Shown here piece after piece: positions 43,680 through 52,256 of a stretch of 64,000 nucleotides of DNA; position 1 is the stretch's first letter; each line of letters begins with the position of its first letter. This DNA is from DASVBE01 sp963770375. GTDB lineage: Bacteria; Actinomycetota; Actinomycetes; Streptosporangiales; Streptosporangiaceae. The position numbers and the translations under genes are program-made. A model generated the notes under the pieces. That model searched no databases, was not told the DNA's origin, and saw only the letters and a program-made list of their open reading frames with translations. Where the stretch lies: NCBI GenBank assembly GCA_963770375.1, contig CAVYPM010000027.1, forward strand, positions 218,779 to 282,778, given 5' to 3'.

Positions 43680-44192
43680 ATGGCAGGCAGCCCGGACCTG
43701 CTCGGTATCTACCTCAACGATCACCTGGCGGGCGCGACGTGCGGCACGCAGCTGGCGCGGCGGGCCGCGGGCGGGGCCGGGGGCACGGCCGCTTCCGGGG
43801 ACCTGCGGCGTTTCGCGGCCGAGGTCGCCCAGGACCGGGCCACTCTGCTGCAGATCATAGTCACGCTCGGTATCCCCGTCCGCCACTACAAGGTGTATGC
43901 AGCCTGGATTGGCGAGAAAGCCGGCCGCCTGAAGTTCAACGGGCGCCTGACCTCCCGGTCGCCGCTGAGCAGCCTGGAAGAGCTGGAGATGCTCCGGCTG
44001 GGCGTGGAGGGCAAGGCGGCCGGGTGGCGCACGCTGCGGGTCCTGGCCGGCCAGGATCCCCGGCTGGACCCGGGCCAGCTCGACGAGCTCATCGCCCGGG
44101 CCCAGCGCCAGTCCGGTCTCCTGGAGGAGCTCCGCGTCCAGGCCGCGGCAGACGTCATCGCCGCGCGCGGCCCAGGAACTGACCCGGTCTAG
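43680..44192 (+). CDS. conserved helical protein, 170 aa (ferritin-like appearance)
   Basis: PDLLGIYLNDHLAGATCGTQ begins the protein, followed by FAAEVAQDRATLLQIIVTLG, YKVYAAWIGEKAGRLKFNGR and EELEMLRLGVEGKAAGWRTL, a four-helix pattern with spaced D/E/H like the ferritin-superfamily proteins that often follow hemerythrin genes in actinomycetes. I chose the ATG at 43,680 (14 bases after the hemerythrin stop); an ATG at 43,650 would overlap it. The exact role is unknown. Confidence 0.65.
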   Translation: MAGSPDLLGIYLNDHLAGATCGTQLARRAAGGAGGTAASGDLRRFAAEVAQDRATLLQIIVTLGIPVRHYKVYAAWIGEKAGRLKFNGRLTSRSPLSSLEELEMLRLGVEGKAAGWRTLRVLAGQDPRLDPGQLDELIARAQRQSGLLEELRVQAAADVIAARGPGTDPV

Positions 44193-44282
44193 GACACCGA
44201 CGGCCAGCGAGTCCCGCGGCTCGGTCCAGCCAGCCGCTGTACCGTGGCGCCGCCAGAGTGTGCGCAGCAGCGAGGAGCCGAT

Positions 44283-44804
44283 GTGCAGACACCGGTGGGT
44301 ATCGACCGGGCGCGGCATTACGACCTGACGGGGCGCAGCCGCCATGTCTGGTGGCGGCGAGTTGCGCTGTGCTTCATCACCGCCTTCCCTGTTCTGGCGC
44401 TGGGCAATGTCTTCGGCCAGCATGCCTCGACCCAGACGACGGACGGCGCAGCCGTCCAGCTGGCTATCAATTCCCCGGCTCACGTGCGGGGCGGGCTGAT
44501 CTTCACCACTGGGATAACCATCACGCCGCACGCGCCGCTGCAGGACGCACAGCTGTACCTGAGCAACGGCTGGTTTCAGGCCATGACCCTCAACGAGCTG
44601 GAGCCCACTCCCGGCAGCCAGCAGGCCCGGGGGAACTGGCAGATCCTTGATTTCGGCAAGCTGCCCGCTGGCACGGCTTTTCACGTGTGGCTTGCCTGGC
44701 AGGTCAATCCGACCAATGTCGGCAGGCATGCCCAGGACGTGGCGCTCTATGACGGAGGGACCCAGCTGATGATCGTGCACCGTACCGTAACGGTATTCCC
44801 CTAA
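44283..44804 (+). CDS. membrane-anchored hypothetical protein
   Basis: 173 residues. After a basic start, RRVALCFITAFPVLALGNVF is one membrane helix (about 25-45). The rest is predicted outside the cell and beta-rich: VQLAINSPAHVRGGLIFTTG, LQDAQLYLSNGWFQAMTLNE, TAFHVWLAWQVNPTNVGRHA. The GTG at 44,283 has GAGGAG (44,271-44,276) in front. It is followed after four bases by the DUF421 gene; the pairing suggests a joint membrane role. Confidence 0.65.
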   Translation: MQTPVGIDRARHYDLTGRSRHVWWRRVALCFITAFPVLALGNVFGQHASTQTTDGAAVQLAINSPAHVRGGLIFTTGITITPHAPLQDAQLYLSNGWFQAMTLNELEPTPGSQQARGNWQILDFGKLPAGTAFHVWLAWQVNPTNVGRHAQDVALYDGGTQLMIVHRTVTVFP

Positions 44805-44808
44805 GACC

Positions 44809-45261
44809 ATGGATCTCGTTGTCCGCGCGGTCATCATCTTTGTGCTGGTGTTCGCGTTCACGCGGGTGCTGGGCCGCCGGGAGATGTCGAGCCTGCAGCC
44901 CTTCGACCTGATCCTGCTGGTGGTCATCGGCGACCTGGTCCAGGCCGGGGTGACGCAGAACGACATGTCCGTCACCGGGGATTTCATCGTTATCTGCACC
45001 ATCGGCGCTTTGCAGGTCCTGGTTTCCTACCTGAGCTACCGGTTCAAGCGGATCCGGCCGGTTCTGCAGGGCGAGCCGATCGTGCTGGTCGAGAACGGCC
45101 AGCTGATCAAGCGCAACATGGACCGGGAGCGGCTGTCCCTGGACGACCTGGCCGAGCAGGCCCGGCTCAACGACATCGCATCAGTGGACGACGTCCGCTG
45201 GGCCATCCTGGAAACCAACGGGCAGATCAGCTTCATCAAGCAACAGCCCAGCCAGGCCTGA
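44809..45261 (+). CDS. DUF421 (YetF-like) membrane protein
   Basis: 150 residues. VVRAVIIFVLVFAFTRVLGR, DLILLVVIGDLVQAGVTQND and VICTIGALQVLVSYLSYRF are three membrane helices. The C-terminal domain has GEPIVLVENGQLIKRNMDRE and LNDIASVDDVRWAILETNGQ, the DUF421 hallmark. YetF relatives affect membrane or spore properties in Bacillus; the biochemical role is unsettled. Confidence 0.88.
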   Translation: MDLVVRAVIIFVLVFAFTRVLGRREMSSLQPFDLILLVVIGDLVQAGVTQNDMSVTGDFIVICTIGALQVLVSYLSYRFKRIRPVLQGEPIVLVENGQLIKRNMDRERLSLDDLAEQARLNDIASVDDVRWAILETNGQISFIKQQPSQA

Positions 45262-45292
45262 TAGGCCGGCGCCGGCCGGGTAGGTTCACCGG

Positions 45293-46687
45293 ATGACGGC
45301 CTTTGATGTAGTGGTGCTCGGAGCTGGCTCCGCAGGGAGCTGGGTCGCTGACGAAGCCGTGGCTGCGGGCCGGTCGGTCGCCGTCATCGAGCAGCTGCGG
45401 GTGGGCGGTGAATGCCCCTACGTCGCCTGCATCCCCAGCAAGGCCATGCTGTCCAGCGCGCACGCCCGGCAGCAGGCGCGGAACCTGGCCAGCCTCGGCG
45501 GCGGCGCGGCACCGTCACCGTCCCTGGGCCCGGATGCGGCGGCCTTCGGCCGGGCGGTGCGGCGCCGCGACGAACTGTCCCACCACCGGGACGACACCAG
45601 CGCGGCCGGTGAACTCACCGGGCACGGCGTCACCCTCATCCGCGGGACCGGCCGGGTGACCGGACCCGGCACAATCCAGGTCGGGGACCGGGAGATCGGA
45701 TACCAGGATCTGGTGATCGCCACCGGATCGGTGCCAGTCGTCCCGCCGGTCGCCGGGCTGGACCGCCTGGGCGACCTGGCCTGGACCAGCGACCTGGCCC
45801 TGTCGTCGGCCGATTACCCGCGCTCGGCCGCCGTCCTGGGCGGCAGCGCGGTCGGCTGCGAACTCGCCCAGATCTACGCGGGATTCGGCACGCAGGTAAC
45901 CCTGATAGAGCCCGCAGATCAGCTAGTACCTGGCGAAGACCCCGCCGTCGCTAAGGACCTGGCCGGAATGCTCACCACGGCCGGCATCATCGTGCGCACC
46001 GGCGCCACGGCAGCCGCCGCACGGCAGACCGCGGACCGCCAGGTGCATCTAGCCCTGGAAACGAGCGACGCCGTCACCGTCGAGCGGGTAATCCTGGCCG
46101 CGGGACGCAGGCCCGCCACTGACGGCGCCGGACTGGAGCGCCTGGGGATCGCCCTTGGCGACGACGGATCCGTCCCCGTCGATCAGCGCTGCCAGGTCGA
46201 GCAGCAGACGCGGGTCTGGGCCGCCGGGGACGTGACCGGGCTCGTTCCCTACACACACGGCGCCAACTACCAGGCCAGGGTGCTGACCGCCAACCTGCTC
46301 GGCGGCCACGCCACCGCCGACTACCGCGCCATCCCCCGGGTCATCTACACCGAACCCGCACTGGCCAGCGCGGGACTAACCGAAGACCAGGCCAGGGACA
46401 AGGGCCTGGACGTACTAACCGCCCAGACTGACCTAGCCGACACCGCCCGGGCCTCGACCGACAGCGCCGCAGCAGGCCGGCTGATCCTCATCGCCGACCG
46501 GGCAAAAGGCGTTCTGATCGGGGCCTCAGCGCTGGGACCGGGCGCCGACAACTGGATCAGCGAAGCCGCCCTGGCCATCCGCGCCGAGATCCCTCTCGCC
46601 GTCCTTACGGACGTCGTCCATCCCTTCCCCACCTTCGCCGAAGCCTACGAGATCCCCATCCGCGAACTGGCGAGCCAGATCTCCTGA
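45293..46687 (+). CDS. pyridine nucleotide-disulfide oxidoreductase
   Basis: 464 residues. FDVVVLGAGSAGSWVADEAV (FAD), GGECPYVACIPSKAML with the redox-active C-x4-C pair (about residues 41-46), VIATGSVPVVPPV, AAVLGGSAVGCELAQIYAGF (NAD(P)), VWAAGDVTG and the dimerisation domain ending HPFPTFAEAYEIPIREL, which carries the His-Pro of the active site. It belongs with mercuric-reductase-like/dihydrolipoamide dehydrogenase-like enzymes. No mer or lipoamide genes are nearby, so a disulfide or thiol-redox role in stress is likely. Confidence 0.9.
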   Translation: MTAFDVVVLGAGSAGSWVADEAVAAGRSVAVIEQLRVGGECPYVACIPSKAMLSSAHARQQARNLASLGGGAAPSPSLGPDAAAFGRAVRRRDELSHHRDDTSAAGELTGHGVTLIRGTGRVTGPGTIQVGDREIGYQDLVIATGSVPVVPPVAGLDRLGDLAWTSDLALSSADYPRSAAVLGGSAVGCELAQIYAGFGTQVTLIEPADQLVPGEDPAVAKDLAGMLTTAGIIVRTGATAAAARQTADRQVHLALETSDAVTVERVILAAGRRPATDGAGLERLGIALGDDGSVPVDQRCQVEQQTRVWAAGDVTGLVPYTHGANYQARVLTANLLGGHATADYRAIPRVIYTEPALASAGLTEDQARDKGLDVLTAQTDLADTARASTDSAAAGRLILIADRAKGVLIGASALGPGADNWISEAALAIRAEIPLAVLTDVVHPFPTFAEAYEIPIRELASQIS

Positions 46688-46709
46688 GGACGTCGAGCGC
46701 CCTCCTGCC

Positions 46710-47441
46710 TTACTGGCCGAGAAGGGCTTTCAGGGTCCGCGCATTGCGGACGGCGTGAGCTGCGCCATCGTTATTGAAGTAGGCGTAGACCTGGTGGCCC
46801 GCAGTAGCCCACTCGGTGATGCGGGTGGCCCACCACCTGAGGTCCGCCTCGCTGTAGGAGCCGGCGTACAGGTGGCCGGGGTCAGGGCCGTGCAGGCGAA
46901 CGTAGGCGAAGCCGGCTGTCACCCTCAGCACGCACGGCAGCCCTGCCCCGCTCATCACGCAGTAGGCGGCGCCGCAGGACTCGAGCAGAGCGAACACCGT
47001 CTCGCAATGCCAGCTCGGGTGCCGGAACTCCACCGCGACCCTGATCCAGCCAGGGACAGCCCGCAGAAACCAGTCCAGCCGGGCGTCGTCGCGCTCCTGG
47101 CCCGGGCCGAGCTGGACGAGCAGGACCGCGCGCTTGCCGTCCAGCTCGTGCCAGCCCCCGCGGATCCGGCTGATCCAGTCCTCGGGCTCGTGCAGCTTCC
47201 GGCCATGGGTCAGCCCGCGGGGAGCCTTGACCGACAGCTGGAAGCCCGGCGCCAGCCTCTGCTGCCAGCCACGGAATGCGGCCGGACGCGGCCAGCGGTA
47301 GAAGCTGCTGTTCAGCTCGGCGGTACTGAACTCCGCGGCATAACGAGCCAGCCGATCGCCGGGTGGCAGACCAGGCGGATACAGCTCGGGCTCCCAGTGG
47401 CTGTAGCTCCAGCCCGAGGTCCCAACATAGATAGCAGCCAT
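46710..47441 (-). CDS. DUF72 family protein
   Basis: 243 residues. YVGTSGWSYSHWEPELYPPG (start), RYAAEFSTAELNSSFYRWPR, FQLSVKAPRGLTHGRKLHEP, VLLQLGPGQE-type LLVQLGPGQERDDARLDWFL, AVEFRHPSWH and VYAYFNNDGAAHAVRNARTL are all DUF72 (YecE) landmarks of a TIM-barrel-like protein. The function is undetermined. Complete, from ATG 47,441. Confidence 0.9.
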   Translation of the reverse strand: MAAIYVGTSGWSYSHWEPELYPPGLPPGDRLARYAAEFSTAELNSSFYRWPRPAAFRGWQQRLAPGFQLSVKAPRGLTHGRKLHEPEDWISRIRGGWHELDGKRAVLLVQLGPGQERDDARLDWFLRAVPGWIRVAVEFRHPSWHCETVFALLESCGAAYCVMSGAGLPCVLRVTAGFAYVRLHGPDPGHLYAGSYSEADLRWWATRITEWATAGHQVYAYFNNDGAAHAVRNARTLKALLGQ

Positions 47442-47480
47442 GAGAAGCGCGGCGTTCCGGTAGCCGTCAGGGCCAGCCGA

Positions 47481-47658
47481 TCAGCCGGCCCCCGGCAGCA
47501 TGATCTGGAGAGCGCCGCCGACCTCACGGACCTGGAAGGCCGGCTGAGGTGCGGTGGCCGGGCCGCGCGCTACCGACCCGTCCTCGATGCGGAACATGCT
47601 GCCGTGCCACGAGCGGGTCGAGACCGGTGGCATGTTCGAGACGGTCGATCAGCACCAT
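47481..47658 (-). pseudogene. remnant of a Rieske-type [2Fe-2S] protein
   Basis: The piece ends WHGSMFRIEDGSVARGPATA and PQPAFQVREVGGALQIML, the C-terminal cluster-binding (CPWHGS-like) part of a Rieske domain, but the Cys of the CxxH pair is lost (RSWHGS). Upstream, in another frame, MVLIDRLEHATGLDPL looks like the N terminus of the same kind of DUF2231-Rieske protein. An internal deletion has joined the two ends. Confidence 0.55.
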
Positions 47659-47726
47659 GCCGGCCCGGTGCCCGCCGTCCCCAGCGCTAAACCGGCTGGC
47701 CTCGCTAAGGGCTGGCTGCCGGCGAG

Positions 47727-48137
47727 CTATGCGGCCCTGCGCCGCGTGCGCCCCGGGGCCGCCGCGCCCGCCAGCGTGCGGCCCGGGGCTCGGCGGGTGG
47801 TGAGCCCCAGCGCCTGGGCGACGCTCGCGCAGCAGGGGACTCGCTGGCCGGGGCCAAGCCCGGCCAGGTCGGCACGCACGCTCGTGCTCAGCCCGGCCAG
47901 GCGCAGCTCACCATGGTCCGACAGGGCCCACAGCTGCGCGCGGGCCAGCATACGTACCGCCGCCGGCGCGCACCGCCGGGTTCTGGTCAGGTCCAGCACC
48001 ATCGTCCCCGGGCCACGGCCAGCCGCCTGCAGCAAGGCGATGCGGAGCTGGTCCGCATCCGATTCGGTGGTCTCTTCCGGTGCAGTCACCACCGGCAGGT
48101 CCCCGGCCATCGTGATGGGATAACCGGCCGCCGCCAT
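47727..48137 (-). CDS. STAS-domain protein (anti-sigma factor antagonist-like)
   Basis: 136 residues. DLPVVTAPEETTESDADQLR, IALLQAAGRGPGTMVLDLTR, APAAVRMLARAQLWALSDHG and ELRLAGLSTSVRADLAGLG follow the STAS fold of SpoIIAA-like proteins. The phosphorylatable Ser of D-S-x-G is replaced (CAPAAVRML), so it may be insensitive to a kinase. The C terminus is Arg-rich. Confidence 0.75.
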   Translation of the reverse strand: MAAAGYPITMAGDLPVVTAPEETTESDADQLRIALLQAAGRGPGTMVLDLTRTRRCAPAAVRMLARAQLWALSDHGELRLAGLSTSVRADLAGLGPGQRVPCCASVAQALGLTTRRAPGRTLAGAAAPGRTRRRAA

Positions 48138-48143
48138 CGGCCG

Positions 48144-48400
48144 TCAGTGGTTCCGCAGGGCGGAAATAAGCTGGGCCTTGGTCATGCTCGACCGGCCCTT
48201 GATTCCGATCTCGCGCGCCCGCTGGAGAAGGTCCGCCTTGGGCCAGTCCTGATAGGCCCCGCTACGGCCTCCCCTGGCCGCCACCTTGCGCCGGCCCTGT
48301 CCCGCCGAGGCGTCCGCGATCCGCGCCGACTTCTCCTGCTCTCGCCCTGCTTCCGGAGCTCCCGATAGGTCTTCTCGTCCTTGATCTGCGCTCTGGGCAT
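48144..48400 (-). pseudogene. DUF7218/Rho-N-like small protein, frameshifted
   Basis: MPRAQIKDEKTYRELRKQGE (start at 48,400), and after a shift near 48,345 QEKSARIADASAGQGRRKVA, SGAYQDWPKADLLQRAREIG and SSMTKAQLISALRNH. This is a common ~85-residue actinobacterial protein with a C-terminal Rho-N/SAP-like motif, thought to bind nucleic acid. Six bases separate it from the STAS gene start. Confidence 0.7.
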
Positions 48401-48561
48401 GGACCTCCTCGCCGCCGGTCCAGCACAACCAGTGCTGTGCAGGCAGCCGGTGCTACCCAGCGTGATCACCCTTAGTCCGGGCACCGGGCACTGCCGCGTG
48501 AACCACAGCTGATCGGCCGTGGGTTGTGTTTGCGCCTTCGGCGGGGGTAGGTCCCGGGGCT

Positions 48562-48948
48562 ATGACTGACCTTGAAGCAACGGGTGACCTGCACCTGGGG
48601 ACCGTGGTCATCAACGTCCAGGACATGGGCCGGGCAGTGGAGTTCTGGACGGCCGTCCTGGGTTACCGGCCGCGCGAGCGGCGGTGGGATCCGCAGTTCA
48701 TGATGCTGGTCCATCCCGCCGGGCAGGGGCTGCCGGTGTCCCTCCAGATCAGTGACTCCCTGCCGGATAAGCCGGCGCGGGTGCACCTGGACCTGTACCC
48801 AGGCGAGCAGGACCGGCACGTCGAGAGGCTGGTCAAACTCGGCGCGGCCCGCGTCGAGGGCTGGCCCTACCCAGCCGGCGCGGACTTCATCGTCCTGCGC
48901 GACCCGGACGGCAACGAGTTCTGTGTGATCGATCACCCCGGCCAGTGA
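48562..48948 (+). CDS. VOC (glyoxalase/bleomycin-resistance) family protein
   Basis: 128 residues with HLGTVVINVQDMGRAVEFWT, VLGYRPRERRWDPQFMML, PARVHLDLYPGEQDRHVERL and FIVLRDPDGNEFCVIDHPG, the two beta-alpha-beta modules of the VOC fold. The Glu of GNEFCV and the His of VHLDL are probable metal ligands. The substrate is unknown. The stop overlaps the next start (ATGA). Confidence 0.85.
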   Translation: MTDLEATGDLHLGTVVINVQDMGRAVEFWTAVLGYRPRERRWDPQFMMLVHPAGQGLPVSLQISDSLPDKPARVHLDLYPGEQDRHVERLVKLGAARVEGWPYPAGADFIVLRDPDGNEFCVIDHPGQ

Positions 48949-49382
48949 ACGGCGGCGAAAAGGGCCAGGCCAGCGACCCGGACGAGGTCGGCCTGGGTCC
49001 TCCTGAGGAGCCTTCCCGGTCGCTGATCAGCCGGTGGCTGTCTAAGGCTGACCGGTACGCCTCCCGCCCGCTGACCGCGGTGCTCGTCATCGGCGCGGCG
49101 GTGATCTGGGTCGCCATCAGCGTGGCCGCGGGCTTCCCTTCGCAGTGGGAGATCGTCTTCCAGTCCGTGGTAGCCGCGGTGACCCTCGCGATCGTCTTCG
49201 TCATCCAGCACACCCAGGCCCGCTATCAGCGGGCTACGCAGCGCAAGCTGGACGAGATCCTGCTCACCATGTCGGAGACGGACAACTCCCTGCTGGCCCT
49301 GGAGCACGCCCCCGATGAGGAGCTGCGGGCCACCGGCCACCGGCACCGCCAGGTGCGCCAGGACACGGTCAGGGACCGGTGA
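48945..49382 (+). CDS. low-affinity iron permease-like membrane protein
   Basis: 145 residues with two membrane helices (LTAVLVIGAAVIWVAISVAA and IVFQSVVAAVTLAIVFVIQH). HTQARYQRATQRKLDEILLT and DNSLLALEHAPDEELRA follow; this is the Fet4-like (DUF/Iron_permease PF04120) pattern of small bacterial proteins. Complete. Confidence 0.82.
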   Translation: MNGGEKGQASDPDEVGLGPPEEPSRSLISRWLSKADRYASRPLTAVLVIGAAVIWVAISVAAGFPSQWEIVFQSVVAAVTLAIVFVIQHTQARYQRATQRKLDEILLTMSETDNSLLALEHAPDEELRATGHRHRQVRQDTVRDR

Positions 49383-49455
49383 GCCAGGCTTCCCGGACCG
49401 CTTCGGCAAGCATCTGAGCAGTTTCGGCTCGTCAGCGGTGGGAAGCCAGGGGCAC

Positions 49456-49941
49456 ATGCTGAAGCGACTGATGCAGGGAGCCGCCGCAGGCGCGGCGGGG
49501 GCGACGGCGCTGAACGCTGCGACCTACGTGGACATGGTGCTGCGGGCACGGCCGTCGAGCAGCACGCCCGAGCAGGTAGCCGAGAAGCTCTCGCAGCGCG
49601 CCGGGGTGGAAATCCCCGGTCAAGCCGAAGAACGTCAGAACCGCCTGCAAGGGCTAGGCGCACTCAGCGGACTGGCCACCGGGGTGGTGATCGGTGCGCT
49701 TGCGGGCGAACTGCGGTTCGCGGTGCTCCGGCTCGGCCCGGTCCTTGGCGCCATCCTGCTCGGCGGGGCGGCGATGGCCGCGACCGACGGGGCTATGACC
49801 TGGCTAAGCGTATCTGACCCGTCGGGCTGGGACGCCGCGGCCTGGGCCAGTGACGCCGTGCCTCACCTGGCCTTCGGCGCGGTGACCTACGGCTCGCTGG
49901 CGGCTATGAGCCGACGGGGCCAGGTGCGCATACCACGATGA
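49456..49941 (+). CDS. membrane protein of unknown function, 161 aa
   Basis: MLKRLMQGAAAGAAGATALN gives an N-terminal Ala/Gly helix, PSSSTPEQVAEKLSQRAGVE a soluble part, then LGALSGLATGVVIGALAGEL, LRLGPVLGAILLGGAAMAAT and HLAFGAVTYGSLAAM as further helices. Related proteins occur in actinobacterial stress islands; no function is known. Confidence 0.65.
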   Translation: MLKRLMQGAAAGAAGATALNAATYVDMVLRARPSSSTPEQVAEKLSQRAGVEIPGQAEERQNRLQGLGALSGLATGVVIGALAGELRFAVLRLGPVLGAILLGGAAMAATDGAMTWLSVSDPSGWDAAAWASDAVPHLAFGAVTYGSLAAMSRRGQVRIPR

Positions 49942-50006
49942 CGACGAACACAGACGGAAACAGACGAACCCCGCAGAACCGTGTGCATCCCAGAGGGGAG
50001 ACGTTC

Positions 50007-50573
50007 ATGCCGAACGAGCTGACCGACCGCCGGGTGGCGTTCCTGACTGCTATGGAAGGCGTCGAGCAGGCCGAGCTGACCAGCCCCTGGCAGGCCGTGC
50101 TGGATGCGGGCGGCACGCCGGAACTGCTCGCCCCCGAGCCGGGCAAGGTGCAGGCCTTCAACCACCTGGACCGCGCGGGCACCTTCGACGTCACCGCCAC
50201 GATCGCGGACGCCGACCCGGCGGGCTACGACGCCATGGTGCTGCCCGGCGGGGTGGCCAACGCCGACTTCCTGCGCACCGTGCCAGAAGCGGTGCAATTC
50301 GTCGCGATCATGTCCGCCGCCGGGCGGCCCGCCGCAGTCATCTGCCACGCGCCATGGACGCTGGTCGAGGCCGGCCTGGTCCGCGACCGGACGCTGACCT
50401 CCTGGCCCAGCCTGCAGACCGACATCCGCAACGCCGGGGGCACCTGGGTCGACGCCCAGGTCCGGGTCTGCACCGCGGGCCCGAACGTGCTGATCACCAG
50501 CCGCAAGCCCGACGACCTGCCCGCGTTCTGCGACGCACTGGTGACCCAGTTCAGCCAGGCCCGGCCGGCCTGA
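50007..50573 (+). CDS. DJ-1/PfpI family protein
   Basis: 188 residues. RRVAFLTAMEGVEQAELTSP, YDAMVLPGGVANADFLRTVP, AAVICHAPWTLVEAGLVRDR and NVLITSRKPDDLPAFCDALV. The nucleophile Cys lies in AVICHAPW (about residue 112), followed by His as in PfpI and YhbO-type proteins, which protect proteins and DNA from glyoxal or act as chaperones. AGAGGGGAG precedes the ATG at 50,007. Confidence 0.9.
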   Translation: MPNELTDRRVAFLTAMEGVEQAELTSPWQAVLDAGGTPELLAPEPGKVQAFNHLDRAGTFDVTATIADADPAGYDAMVLPGGVANADFLRTVPEAVQFVAIMSAAGRPAAVICHAPWTLVEAGLVRDRTLTSWPSLQTDIRNAGGTWVDAQVRVCTAGPNVLITSRKPDDLPAFCDALVTQFSQARPA

Positions 50574-50603
50574 CCGGTCATCCCACAACCGGAACGACAA
50601 CCT

Positions 50604-51050
50604 ATGCCCGCTGAGCACCAGGTAATGGTCGTCGGCCAGATAGCGCGCGACATCGTCCTGCAGGTGGACAGCATCCCAGCGGCCGGCTCAGCCGCGCCCG
50701 CCACGCAGCGGCTGGAGATGCTCGGCGGTAAGGGGGCCAACCAGGCGCTGGGCCTCGTGCAGCTGGGCCTGCGGGTGTCGCTACTGAGCGCGGTCGGGGA
50801 CGATCCAGCGGGAGAGTGGCTACTGGGCCACGCGGCCGCGGACGGCATCGACACCACCTGGGTAGCCCGGCGGCCAGGTGCGGAAAGCGGGCTCATCGTC
50901 AGTGCGGTCGGCCCGGACGGCTGGCGGTACGTCGAAAGCCTCCCCGCGCAGGTGCTGGTCAGCCCCGGTGACGTTGCCTTGGCCGAACCGGCAATCAGGA
51001 AAGCCGACACTATGGTCATTCAGCTGCAGCAGCCGGGCGAACCGTGGCCC
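50604..51050 (+). pseudogene. PfkB/ribokinase-type kinase, N-terminal fragment
   Basis: VMVVGQIARDIVLQVDSIPA, LGGKGANQALGLVQLGLRVS (the GGKGANQA motif) and LSAVGDDPAGEWLLGHAAAD are the N-terminal half of a ribokinase-like sugar kinase. After about residue 149 (QQPGEP) the sequence becomes unrelated and the C-terminal DTxGAGD active site is absent. Truncated. Confidence 0.75.
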
Positions 51051-51146
51051 ATCTCGGCGGATGGCCGCACCTGCGGTCACGCGGCCAGGACACGGACCGT
51101 TAGGGACCAATGCCCGCCAGCCCGGCCGGGCATCCCGGTCCCCTGG

Positions 51147-51440
51147 CTACCGCGACGATCTGATGCCGTCGCCTTCGGGACTGATCTGGAGGGTTTCTGC
51201 GGCGGGGAAGGCGGGTTTGGGCAGAGGGCGCGTGGTGGGATGGGACCGCCAGCAGCCCCAGAACTCTTCGGCGTAGGGCAACACGCCAGCGACCGTGATC
51301 GCGGCCAGCAGCCCTGCGCGGTAGCGGGGCGGCAGCGGGTGGCGTCGCTTGAGGTGCAGGCCGAACCCGGCCCGGCCGCGCCCGGCCAGTGCGGCGGCCT
51401 GGTCCCAGTAGGCGGTGGCGCTGTGCGCAGCGGCGGCGAG
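51147..51440 (-). CDS. C-terminal fragment of an unknown protein
   Basis: The frame ends GIRSSR-stop at 51,147. It carries AYWDQAAALAGRGRAGFGLH, PLPPRYRAGLLAAITVAGVL and YAEEFWGCWRSHPTTRPLPK, well-formed coding sequence, but there is no start and the upstream part is not recognisable. Nothing else can be supported from 51,051 to 51,852. Confidence 0.35.
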   Translation of the reverse strand, partial: LAAAAHSATAYWDQAAALAGRGRAGFGLHLKRRHPLPPRYRAGLLAAITVAGVLPYAEEFWGCWRSHPTTRPLPKPAFPAAETLQISPEGDGIRSSR

Positions 51441-51852
51441 CTACCGGGGTCAGCGAGGCTGGGTCTCAGCGGGGTCGGCGACTCCGCTCAAGCGTGTCCG
51501 TGCCTTGCTCCAGCAGCTCGATCGCGCGCGCGTACATCGTCCCGGACCCGGAGGGCGCGAGGTCAGGTCTCAGTGACCGAAGGTCCCGCCCGGCCGGGTC
51601 ATGAGGTGAAAGAATAAGCGAGGAATTGGCTGGCCAATTTCCGTTGTCAGTTCCTACCACGACGCACGCTTCTAGCGTCAGCAGCTGCATTCCGAGCAAT
51701 CTGGCGCGCACTAGCGCGCGGATGACTATGTCGCCCTGCTGCGAGTTCGGCCCGGGGCGTCTCCGCAACCGGAAAGACCGGGCCGGAGCCTTCCACCGGT
51801 CCGCGATACCTGGCGAAGAGGAGATCGGGCGGCCTGATCCGGGCACGAGCGC

Positions 51853-52062
51853 CTACGCTTGGTGTGTGCGCTGGGACTGTTTTTTGGAAGAGTAGCCATC
51901 AAGCTGGGCGGCCAGAGCCTCAAGCCGGTGCCGGGCGGCAGAGGAGTCGAAGCTTTCCGACGCGTTATGCGCCAGCCTGCAGATCTGCTCGTAACGTTCA
52001 CGACCCGCTTTGGCGCCCAGCACATATCCGATTCCGAAGATAGCCACGGTCAGGAGTTTCAT
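51853..52062 (-). CDS. YtxH-like small membrane protein, 69 aa
   Basis: MKLLTVAIFGIGYVLGAKAG is a single membrane helix with the typical G-x-x-L-G-x-K/R-A-G-R-E-R end, followed by a helical tail (RYEQICRLAHNASESFDSSA). Such proteins occur beside stress genes. Translationally coupled to the preceding gene (ATGA). Confidence 0.75.
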   Translation of the reverse strand: MKLLTVAIFGIGYVLGAKAGRERYEQICRLAHNASESFDSSAARHRLEALAAQLDGYSSKKQSQRTHQA

Positions 52063-52238
52063 TTCTCATCCTGACGGCGGGCGGAGGAAACCGCGGCACT
52101 GGCGGCCGTGGCAGCCACGGCCCCGCCCGCGACCCCCAGCGTTATCTTGGTCAGCCGACGGACGCCGACACTTGCAAGGGTCGCTGCCGCGACGTCCATA
52201 AAACGGTCCCACTTGCTCTTACGAGTGAATAGACGCAT
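52059..52238 (-). CDS. small membrane-associated protein, 59 aa
   Basis: MRLFTRKSKWDRFMDVAAAT, then LTKITLGVAGGAVAATAASA and a charged end. One hydrophobic helix. The stop overlaps the start of the YtxH-like gene, so the two form an operon behind the coiled-coil gene. Confidence 0.65.
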   Translation of the reverse strand: MRLFTRKSKWDRFMDVAAATLASVGVRRLTKITLGVAGGAVAATAASAAVSSARRQDEK

Positions 52239-52256
52239 TGCGCCTCCCTTTTCCGG

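Noticed and set aside
51466..51846. 126-aa minus-strand frame
   Set aside because: Low similarity to real proteins, uneven composition and no start context; only the last 20 residues look coding.
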